This document shows positions 1 to 5,972 of a DNA stretch of 21,507 bases, in pieces (the first letter of the stretch is position 1; each line of letters begins with the position of its first letter). A program made the translations under genes and the position numbers. Source of the DNA: Proteobacteria bacterium UBA1847 (GTDB lineage: Bacteria; Pseudomonadota; Gammaproteobacteria; Steroidobacterales; Woeseiaceae); the NCBI GenBank assembly GCA_002338605.1, contig DDIP01000186.1, positions 1 to 21,507 of the forward strand. Direction: 5' to 3'. The notes under the pieces were generated by a model, which made no database searches, was not told the origin of the DNA, and saw only the letters and a program-made list of their open reading frames with translations.

Positions 1-786
1 GTCGACATGCAGCGCCAGGCGCCGAACGTCGATCGAATGCAAAGACTCGGTGCCGAAGTGGTTGCTGTTGAGTCGGGCGACAAGACGCTGCGTGCAGCGA
101 TTGATGAGGCCCTGCGCGCCTGGGTAACCGACCCGGACGGCATATACTACCTGCTGGGTTCAGCCGTCGGGGCACACCCTTACCCGTACCTGGTGCGTGA
201 ATTGCAAGCCGTGATCGGCAAAGAAGCGCGGCAGCAAATGCTGGATCAGGCCGGTGCCCTGCCGGATGTTGCATTCGCCTGCGTCGGCGGCGGCTCCAAC
301 GCGATCGGACTGTTCTATCCCTTGCTCGGCGACGATATCGAACTGATCGGTGTCGAGGCGGGCGGCACTGGTGATGGCCTGGGTCAGAATGCTGCGACTC
401 TCGCGACCGGAACACCCGGTGTGTTGCAGGGCTCCTACACGATTATTTTGCAGGACGACGACGGCCAGGTGCAGGAAACACATTCCATTTCAGCCGGTCT
501 CGATTATTCCGGCGTCGGTCCGGAACACGCCTTGCTGCAGGCTATCGGGCGAGTGCAGTACATCTTTGCGAGGGACGACGAAGCGCTCGAGGCACTCGAA
601 GAACTCTGTGCCACCGAAGGCATTCTGACGGCACTCGAAACATCGCACGCGTACGCGGCCGCTCGCGAGTATGCGAAGCGCAATCCGGGCAAACGAATTC
701 TTATCGGCAATTCCGGGCGCGGTGACAAAGACATGCCGACACTCACCCAGTATCCACCGAGGACCCGCCGTCATGACAGCGCATGA
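1..786 (+). CDS. trpB: Tryptophan synthase beta chain, C-terminal part (5' end outside window)
   Basis: The beta subunit of cytoplasmic tryptophan synthase condenses indole with L-serine using PLP. The frame is open from base 1, so the gene begins upstream; about 261 of the usual 400 or so residues are present. Visible family signatures are the phosphate-binding loop GGGSNAIG (286-309), HSISAGLDYSGVGPEHA (about 481-531), TEGILTALETSHA with the conserved glutamate, and a C-terminal SGRGDKDM. The PLP-binding lysine must lie before the window. The usual Pro of the 'EGIIPALESSHA' block is Thr here, a mild variant. The stop overlaps the start of trpA by 14 bases, as expected for translationally coupled alpha and beta subunits. 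Confidence 0.97.
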   Translation, partial: VDMQRQAPNVDRMQRLGAEVVAVESGDKTLRAAIDEALRAWVTDPDGIYYLLGSAVGAHPYPYLVRELQAVIGKEARQQMLDQAGALPDVAFACVGGGSNAIGLFYPLLGDDIELIGVEAGGTGDGLGQNAATLATGTPGVLQGSYTIILQDDDGQVQETHSISAGLDYSGVGPEHALLQAIGRVQYIFARDDEALEALEELCATEGILTALETSHAYAAAREYAKRNPGKRILIGNSGRGDKDMPTLTQYPPRTRRHDSA

Positions 787-1543
787 AAAACTGAGCGCGG
801 CGATCCGTGCTGCTAACGATGCAGGTCGCACCGCACTGATGCCTTTTATTACCGCAGGCTATCCCGAACCGGAGGACTTTGTTGCAACGCTGAAAGACGT
901 TGCGTCGGTGGGGGATGTTGTCGAACTCGGTATTCCATTCTCGGATCCAATGGCTGACGGTATGACCATTCAACGGTCGAGTTTCGAGGCATTGCGAAAA
1001 GGTGTCAGCCTGAAGTGGATATTCGACCAGCTGGATTCGGCCAAAGGCGAAATCGAAACGCCGTTGGTCATGATGTCGTATCTCAACCCGCTGCTTGCAT
1101 TCGGTTACGACAAGCTGGCCGAGCGTGCATTGGCCGCCGGTGTTTGCGGCTTTATTGTGCCGGACCTGCCGTTTGAGGAAAGCAGTGATTTACGAACGGC
1201 GCTGGACGCTAAAGGTATCGGCCTGATCCAGCTCGTGACACCAGCGACACCGGATGCTCGACTGAAGACGCTATGCGATGCGTCACGCGGCTTTGTCTAC
1301 GCGGTGACCATTACCGGAATTACGGGCGGCGAATCGGGGCTTCCCGACGATCTGGCGAGCTATCTCGACAAGGTCGTGTCGATCGCGAGTATTCCGGTAT
1401 GTGCCGGTTTTGGAATTCGTGAAGCCGGGGATGTCGCAGCGGTCGGCAAACACGCCGCGGGTGCGATCGTCGGGTCGGCGCTGGTCGAAGTTCTGGAAAA
1501 CGGCGGCGATGCAGCGCAGTTTTTGACGGCGCTGCGCAGTTAG
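773..1543 (+). CDS. trpA: Tryptophan synthase alpha chain
   Basis: The alpha subunit cleaves indole-3-glycerol phosphate to indole and glyceraldehyde 3-phosphate and channels indole to TrpB. The protein is 256 aa, slightly under the usual 265-270. The ATG at 773 is chosen because it gives the canonical N-terminus (MTAHEKLSAAI..) and a short overlap with trpB; the frame is open further upstream but only through trpB. Catalytic residues are visible: Glu51 in VELGIPFSDP and Asp62 in DPMADG, matching E. coli Glu49 and Asp60. Further family blocks are YLNPLLAFGY, GFIVPDLPFEE and the phosphate-binding PVCAGFGI and GAIVGSALV. No intrinsic terminator follows; the stop is 4 bases from the stop of the convergent GGDEF/EAL gene. 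Confidence 0.97.
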   Translation: MTAHEKLSAAIRAANDAGRTALMPFITAGYPEPEDFVATLKDVASVGDVVELGIPFSDPMADGMTIQRSSFEALRKGVSLKWIFDQLDSAKGEIETPLVMMSYLNPLLAFGYDKLAERALAAGVCGFIVPDLPFEESSDLRTALDAKGIGLIQLVTPATPDARLKTLCDASRGFVYAVTITGITGGESGLPDDLASYLDKVVSIASIPVCAGFGIREAGDVAAVGKHAAGAIVGSALVEVLENGGDAAQFLTALRS

Positions 1544-1547
1544 CTCG

Positions 1548-3656
1548 TCAGGGCATGCCCCGCGACAGTAACGATGTACCGGCGATTTCGGAACGCAATA
1601 TTGCCGACACCTTTTCTGCCTGCATCGGCCGGCTGATCAAAAAACCCTGTGCCAGGTTGCAGTTGCAGCTTTTCAGGAACTCGAGCTGGCGAACGGTTTC
1701 GACACCTTCGGCCGTTACCTCGATATCAAGGCCCTGTGCCATCGCGATGGCTGCGCGAACGATGCGCTGGTGGCTGTTGTTTTCTTCGACATCGGCGATT
1801 AGCGCCTGGTCAAGGACAAAGCTGTCGATAAAACCGTTGTCGATCGACTCAAACGACACATCACGAGTGCCGAAATGATCGAGTGACAGGCGGACACCGA
1901 GTTTGCGCAACTGTCGCAGAATCTCTTTTTCAGCGCTTCTTTTCTGTACCCTATCACCGTCGCAGATTTCGAGTTCGATACAGCCGGGGTCAAGCCCTGT
2001 ATCGGACAGTGCTTTGGCAATGACATCGACCAGTCTTTTGTGCACCAGTTGCTGCGGAGACAGGTTGATTGCAATCGACAGGTCCGGAAGTTCGAAGCGA
2101 TGTTGCCAGGCCGCAAGCTGGCGGCACGCGGTGGTAATGACCCACTCGCCGGCGGAATGAATGAGTCCGCTGCTTTCAAGAATGGGCAGGAATCTGGCGG
2201 GCGGCAATAAACCGAAGCGCGGATGCTGCCAGCGCAGCAATGCCTCAAGGCCAATCAGCCGATTGCTGGTCAGGTCGATACGAGGCTGGTAGTGCAACAC
2301 GAATTCATCGCGCACCAGCGCATGCCGCAGTCCGCCCTCGAGTTCTTCGCTTTGCGCAAGCTTTGCGTTCAGCGACGTTGAGTAGTACTGGAATCGGCCG
2401 CCACCGCGTTTCTTGGCCTCGAACATCGCGACGTCCGCTGCTTTGATCAGTCGCTCGGCAGTATCGCCCGCTTCCGGATACATCGAGATGCCGATGCTCG
2501 GTGTCGCGTAAACTTCGCTGTTGCCGATCGCGTACTTCTCCGAGAGAACGAGCAGGAGTTTTTGTGCGGCCGCGGCCGCATTACCGGCCGGTCCAAAGTC
2601 CTCAAGGCAAACAACAAACTCGTCGCCTCCCCATCGGCCGCAGAAATCGCCAACCCGCACATTGCTCTGCAGACGTTCAGCCACTTGCCGCAACAGGGCA
2701 TCGCCGGTGTCGTGCCCCAGCGTGTCATTCACGGACTTGAAGCGATCGAGATCGATAAACAAGGTGGCCAGCGGCGCGGACTTTCTCTGGCTGCGACCGA
2801 TTGCGCGTGTCAATTGTTCGGCAAACAGGCTGCGGTTTGCGAGACCGGTGAGTTCGTCAAACTGTGCACGTTTTTCAAGTTCCGAGGTGCGACGCGTACT
2901 CTCGGTGACATCCCTGAAAGTAATCACGCCACCGATCAGTTCCCGATTGCCGTCATACAGTCCCTGGCCGTTGATGCTGAGCACGATGTCCGGCTGTTCC
3001 GGAGTGCGGTAGATCGCGATCTGGTTGGAAAATTTCTCGCCGGCACGCGCGCGCATCAGCGGCAGATCGGCCGAATTACGGTAACTGTCACCGAATTCGT
3101 CGACGCAGCAGAACGTCTGCTCCCAGGTCGGGTCGGGTTGCATGCGAGGGTTGATGCCGAGCAGCGTTCTAGCCGCCGGGTTTATGTCAAGCACGTGGCC
3201 GGCATCGTCGACGACGATCACCCCGTCATTGATATTGCGCAGAATCGACAGCACGGTGGTGTCGGTATTGGACAGCCTCGATTGCAGGCGGCCTCGCTTG
3301 ACGGCGTGGTCGAAAATCGTTTCCTGAGCTTCGACGGTAATCTTGTCAACGCAGATATAAGCCTGTGCACCGGCGCGAACGGCGGCAATACCCCGGTGCT
3401 CACGGTCTTTTCTTGCCAGCGCAACGACCGGATAAGGTGCCAGTTCGTTGATCAGCTCAGACAGGGAGCGTCCGGTCCGGGCGATAATCGGGCCAACCTC
3501 CAGCAGCACCAGGTCCACGATATAAGACGCATCGTCCGGAAGCTTGAAATCCGAAGAGCGGGTCAGGTAGGTGCAGCAGGGAAGGGTCTGAAGCTCGCCC
3601 AGGTATTCCGATGCAAATTCGCCACTGCCCAGATAAAGAATGGAATGACCCGACAT
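1548..3656 (-). CDS. Pseudo-receiver/PAS/GGDEF/degenerate-EAL signalling protein
   Basis: 702 aa, soluble, with no membrane segment. Domains in order: a receiver-like domain (about 1-120), PAS (about 130-255), GGDEF (about 262-425) and EAL (about 435-690). The receiver has Glu53 where the phosphoacceptor Asp is expected (LVLLEVGP), although a matching Lys105 remains. The GGDEF motif is intact (343-347) and preceded by an intact inhibitory site RVGD (334-337), so diguanylate cyclase activity with product inhibition is likely. The EAL domain keeps EAL (471-473), NLS (531-533), Glu563, Glu650 and Gln670. However, the DDFG motif reads DHFG (593-596) and the catalytic Lys position is Val614 (SFVLD instead of xLKID). 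I infer cyclase activity with an EAL domain unable to hydrolyse c-di-GMP. The ATG at 3656 has no strong Shine-Dalgarno sequence, so the start is moderately certain. Confidence 0.93.
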   Translation of the reverse strand: MSGHSILYLGSGEFASEYLGELQTLPCCTYLTRSSDFKLPDDASYIVDLVLLEVGPIIARTGRSLSELINELAPYPVVALARKDREHRGIAAVRAGAQAYICVDKITVEAQETIFDHAVKRGRLQSRLSNTDTTVLSILRNINDGVIVVDDAGHVLDINPAARTLLGINPRMQPDPTWEQTFCCVDEFGDSYRNSADLPLMRARAGEKFSNQIAIYRTPEQPDIVLSINGQGLYDGNRELIGGVITFRDVTESTRRTSELEKRAQFDELTGLANRSLFAEQLTRAIGRSQRKSAPLATLFIDLDRFKSVNDTLGHDTGDALLRQVAERLQSNVRVGDFCGRWGGDEFVVCLEDFGPAGNAAAAAQKLLLVLSEKYAIGNSEVYATPSIGISMYPEAGDTAERLIKAADVAMFEAKKRGGGRFQYYSTSLNAKLAQSEELEGGLRHALVRDEFVLHYQPRIDLTSNRLIGLEALLRWQHPRFGLLPPARFLPILESSGLIHSAGEWVITTACRQLAAWQHRFELPDLSIAINLSPQQLVHKRLVDVIAKALSDTGLDPGCIELEICDGDRVQKRSAEKEILRQLRKLGVRLSLDHFGTRDVSFESIDNGFIDSFVLDQALIADVEENNSHQRIVRAAIAMAQGLDIEVTAEGVETVRQLEFLKSCNCNLAQGFLISRPMQAEKVSAILRSEIAGTSLLSRGMP

Positions 3657-3728
3657 CAGTTATCCAGAGCCAGAAGAGCATGAGTGAATGTCATGGAGGG
3701 GAATCATATGTAAACACAGGCGCTTACG

Positions 3729-3776
3729 CCACTGTTTGCGAGAGCAAAGGCCCCGAATTCAAACCTTAAACAGTGG
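3729..3776. promoter_or_regulatory. 9-bp inverted repeat in divergent intergenic region
   Basis: CCACTGTTT (3729-3737) and AAACAGTGG (3768-3776) are perfect inverted copies separated by 30 bases. They lie between the GGDEF/EAL gene (-) and the ECF sigma gene (+). The right arm overlaps the spacer of the candidate sigma-autoregulated promoter. It could be a paired operator or a cruciform/hairpin; the sequence does not say which. With no second example to compare, confidence is modest. Confidence 0.4.
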
Positions 3777-3788
3777 TCCGACATCTAA
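3761..3788 (+). promoter_or_regulatory. Candidate ECF-type promoter of the sigma factor operon
   Basis: AAACCTT (3761-3767) resembles the AAC-containing -35 element typical of group IV sigma factors. TCTAA (3784-3788) lies 16 bases downstream as a possible -10 element, about 28 bases before the TTG start. ECF factors commonly transcribe their own operon, so an autoregulatory promoter is expected here. The match is by eye only. Confidence 0.3.
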
Positions 3789-3802
3789 ATATCACCAGTT
3801 AC

Positions 3803-3806
3803 GGAG
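3803..3806 (+). promoter_or_regulatory. Ribosome binding site GGAG supporting the TTG start of the sigma gene
   Basis: GGAG lies 9 bases before TTG at 3816, a normal spacing. It is only 2 bases before an out-of-frame ATG at 3809, too close for efficient initiation there. The in-frame ATG at 3861 has no comparable site. This favours the TTG start but does not prove it. Confidence 0.45.
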
Positions 3807-3815
3807 AAATGACCC

Positions 3816-4418
3816 TTGGCGGCTCTTTTGACGGCGGATACCAGCGACTATAGTCGGGCGATGGCAACTGTCAGTACGGATACACAGGCCGAAGAGGCAA
3901 TGTTGATCGAGCAGGCGCAGCGCTCGAGCAGGCGGGCCTTCGAGGCATTGTATCGGCTGCATATCGACAGGGTCTATGGCGTTTGTTTGCGAATGACCGG
4001 CAATGTCAGTGAAGCAGAGGACTGCGCACAGGATGCGTTCATTCAGGCCTGGAACAAGCTCAAGCTGTTTCGCGGCGATAGCGCATTTTCGACCTGGCTG
4101 CATCGCATAGCGGTCAATTCGGTATTGGGAAGAATGCGAAAGTCAAAACGCGAGCAGGAGAGGATCATGGCAGTTTCGGATGACACACCGCCGCGACTGG
4201 AGACCGGCGACAGTGGCGAACTGCGCGACCTGTCGGATGCTGTCAACCAGCTGCCGGAAGGGGCAAGGAATGTCTTCGTACTGCATGCCGTTTATGGCTA
4301 CAGTCACGACGAAACCGGCGAGATGCTGGGGATCGCGACGGGCACCAGCAAGGCACAGCTGCACCGGGCGAAACGCCTCCTGGCGCAGCAATTAAAGCAG
4401 GAAGGATTTGAAGCATGA
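3816..4418 (+). CDS. ECF-family RNA polymerase sigma factor
   Basis: 200 aa from TTG 3816; 185 aa if ATG 3861 is used. Sigma region 2 is visible at about residues 30-100 (AFEALYRLHIDRVYGVCLRM, DCAQDAFIQAWNKL, FSTWLHRIAVN). Region 4 spans about 134-195 (AVNQLPEGARNVFVLH, YSHDETGEMLGIATGTSKAQLHRAKRLL), with the helix-turn-helix that reads the -35 element. There is no region 1.1 or 3, which defines the ECF group. The stop overlaps the next start as ATGA (4415-4418), so it is coupled to the putative anti-sigma factor. What releases the factor cannot be read from the sequence; the membrane location of the partner suggests an envelope signal. Confidence 0.92.
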   Translation: MAALLTADTSDYSRAMATVSTDTQAEEAMLIEQAQRSSRRAFEALYRLHIDRVYGVCLRMTGNVSEAEDCAQDAFIQAWNKLKLFRGDSAFSTWLHRIAVNSVLGRMRKSKREQERIMAVSDDTPPRLETGDSGELRDLSDAVNQLPEGARNVFVLHAVYGYSHDETGEMLGIATGTSKAQLHRAKRLLAQQLKQEGFEA

Positions 4419-4954
4419 ACGATGAAGAACTGATGCGGGCTGCAGCGCGACTGGCCAGGGAAATCCGCCCGGAGCGCGACCTTTGGGCTGGCATCGAGGA
4501 GGCTATCAACGAGCCGGTCGCAAGCCGGTGGAGGCCGATGCTGGCGCAGGCCGCGGCAGTGCTCTTGCTGATTGGCGCCACGTCGACGATCACCTACATG
4601 GCAGTGAAAGACACGTCGCCGCGGGCGGTTGTTACGACACCGGACATGATTTTCGAGCGGGCCTCGTTCGGCAATCGATATACGCTGGGCCCGGGCTTCC
4701 AGGATGCCCGTAACGGACTGGTCGCCGAACTCAACATTGAGTTTGACCGGCTGTCACCGGAAGCCGAAGAGGACATCAGAACCAACCTGACTATGATTCA
4801 CACAGCGATCAACAACATGAACGACGAGCTGGAGAAAGATCCCGGAAACACGTTGCTGCAGGAACAACTGCTGCGCATGTACCATGAAGAACTCGCTCTA
4901 CTGCGGCGTGTCAGTGGTCTGTCCAGAAACGTTATGATGAGGAATGATATCTAG
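4415..4954 (+). CDS. Putative one-pass membrane anti-sigma factor
   Basis: 179 aa. A short cytoplasmic N-terminus (1-40) contains RPERDLWAGIEEAI, a pattern I associate with small anti-sigma proteins. One hydrophobic segment (about 42-63, QAAAVLLLIGATSTITYMAV) is followed by a charged, mostly helical periplasmic part (65-179) that looks able to form a coiled coil. The protein has no cysteine and no HxxxCxxC zinc motif, so it is not a ZAS-type redox anti-sigma factor. The assignment rests on the ATGA overlap with the sigma gene, the topology and the RDLW motif. The periplasmic domain may sense an envelope signal or interact with the secreted protein encoded next. The function is inferred, not shown. 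Confidence 0.72.
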   Translation: MNDEELMRAAARLAREIRPERDLWAGIEEAINEPVASRWRPMLAQAAAVLLLIGATSTITYMAVKDTSPRAVVTTPDMIFERASFGNRYTLGPGFQDARNGLVAELNIEFDRLSPEAEEDIRTNLTMIHTAINNMNDELEKDPGNTLLQEQLLRMYHEELALLRRVSGLSRNVMMRNDI

Positions 4955-4990
4955 CGGCCTTAAAACGCCGGCGAGATCATTTGAGAGACG

Positions 4991-5872
4991 ATGATGAAGA
5001 AACTTTTGACTGCATTTCTGGCCGTGATGTTTGCTGCGGCGGTACACGCCGACGAAGTGAACAAAACCGTCGACGCGGCCGCGGACGGCCTGGTTGAAGT
5101 ATCCAATATTGCGGGGTCGGTGACACTCAGTGGCTGGAATCGCAGCGCTGTCGAAGTGACCGGGACGCTTGGCCGGAACGTCGAAGACCTGATCGTCGAG
5201 CGTGATGGCGACAAAGTACGAATCAAGGTCAAGGTGCCGCGTAACAGCGGTCGTTCAATCGACAGTGACCTTCACATCAATGTACCCAAAAAGAGCTCGA
5301 TCGACGTCGGCACCGTCAGTGCGGATATTGACGTCACCGACGTTGCCGGCACACAGAGTCTGCATACGGTCAGCGGCGACATCACGACGGAATTTGTCGG
5401 CGGCCGCCTGAAGGCCGAATCCGTCAGTGGCGACATTGAAGTATCGGGCAACAACGCTGACGGCGATGTCAGTGCAACAACCGTCTCCGGCGATGTCACG
5501 TTGTTTCGGGTATCAGGCGAAGTCAATGCAGAGGCCGTCAGCGGCGATGTCACCATCGATGAAGGCTCATTCGATCGTGCCGAGCTTGAAACAGTCAATG
5601 GCGAGATTCAGTTCCTCGCGAACTTGCGCAATAATGGCAGGCTTTCGATCGACACGGTCAACGGCGATCTTGAAATCGAATTTGTGGGCGAAGTATCGGC
5701 GACCTTTGACGTCGATACCTTTAATGGATCGATTCGCAACTGCTTTGGGCCGAAGCCTTCGCGGACCAGCAAGTACACGCCGGGCCTGGAACTTGAATTC
5801 ACGGAGGGGCGTGGCAGCGCCCGGGTGGCTATTTCGACGTTGAACGGCGACATCAATATCTGCAAGAAATAG
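4991..5872 (+). CDS. Secreted DUF4097-type repeat protein (adhesin-like beta-helix)
   Basis: 293 aa with a clear signal peptide (MMKKLLTAFLAVMFAAAVHA, cleavage after residue 20). The mature part repeats a short beta motif of the form T/S-V-S/N-G-D/E-I/V at residues 126, 144, 164, 173, 182, 201, 222, 243 and 283, spaced about 9 to 40 residues. This is typical of DUF4097 and predicts a stacked right-handed beta fold. Two cysteines near the end (Cys251, Cys291) could form a disulfide. It sits 36 bases after the anti-sigma gene and before a terminator, so it is most likely the last gene of the sigma operon. Its role is unknown: target, sensor or effector of the sigma pathway are all possible. ATG at 4991 or 4994 could start it. 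Confidence 0.88.
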   Translation: MMKKLLTAFLAVMFAAAVHADEVNKTVDAAADGLVEVSNIAGSVTLSGWNRSAVEVTGTLGRNVEDLIVERDGDKVRIKVKVPRNSGRSIDSDLHINVPKKSSIDVGTVSADIDVTDVAGTQSLHTVSGDITTEFVGGRLKAESVSGDIEVSGNNADGDVSATTVSGDVTLFRVSGEVNAEAVSGDVTIDEGSFDRAELETVNGEIQFLANLRNNGRLSIDTVNGDLEIEFVGEVSATFDVDTFNGSIRNCFGPKPSRTSKYTPGLELEFTEGRGSARVAISTLNGDINICKK

Positions 5873-5893
5873 TCCGTCCGCCGCCTAACTGCG

Positions 5894-5926
5894 AAGCCGG
5901 ATTGCCACTGCAGTCCGGCTTTTTTG
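5894..5926 (+). terminator. Intrinsic terminator of the sigma/anti-sigma/DUF4097 operon
   Basis: The stem AAGCCGGA (5894-5901) pairs with TCCGGCTT (5914-5921) around a 12-base loop. The T run extends from 5920 to 5925, its first two bases falling in the stem. It begins 22 bases after the DUF4097 stop and is oriented to end plus-strand transcription. Confidence 0.85.
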
Positions 5927-5972
5927 TGCCCGAGTTTGGTACCCTACGGGGTCAGCTACTTAAGGTGTCGGA

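Noticed and set aside
2562..3683. A 373-codon open frame on the plus strand opposite the GGDEF/EAL gene
   Set aside because: Its translation shows no family resemblance, and the minus strand encodes a complete PAS/GGDEF/EAL protein with conserved motifs. It is a by-product of GC-rich codon use.
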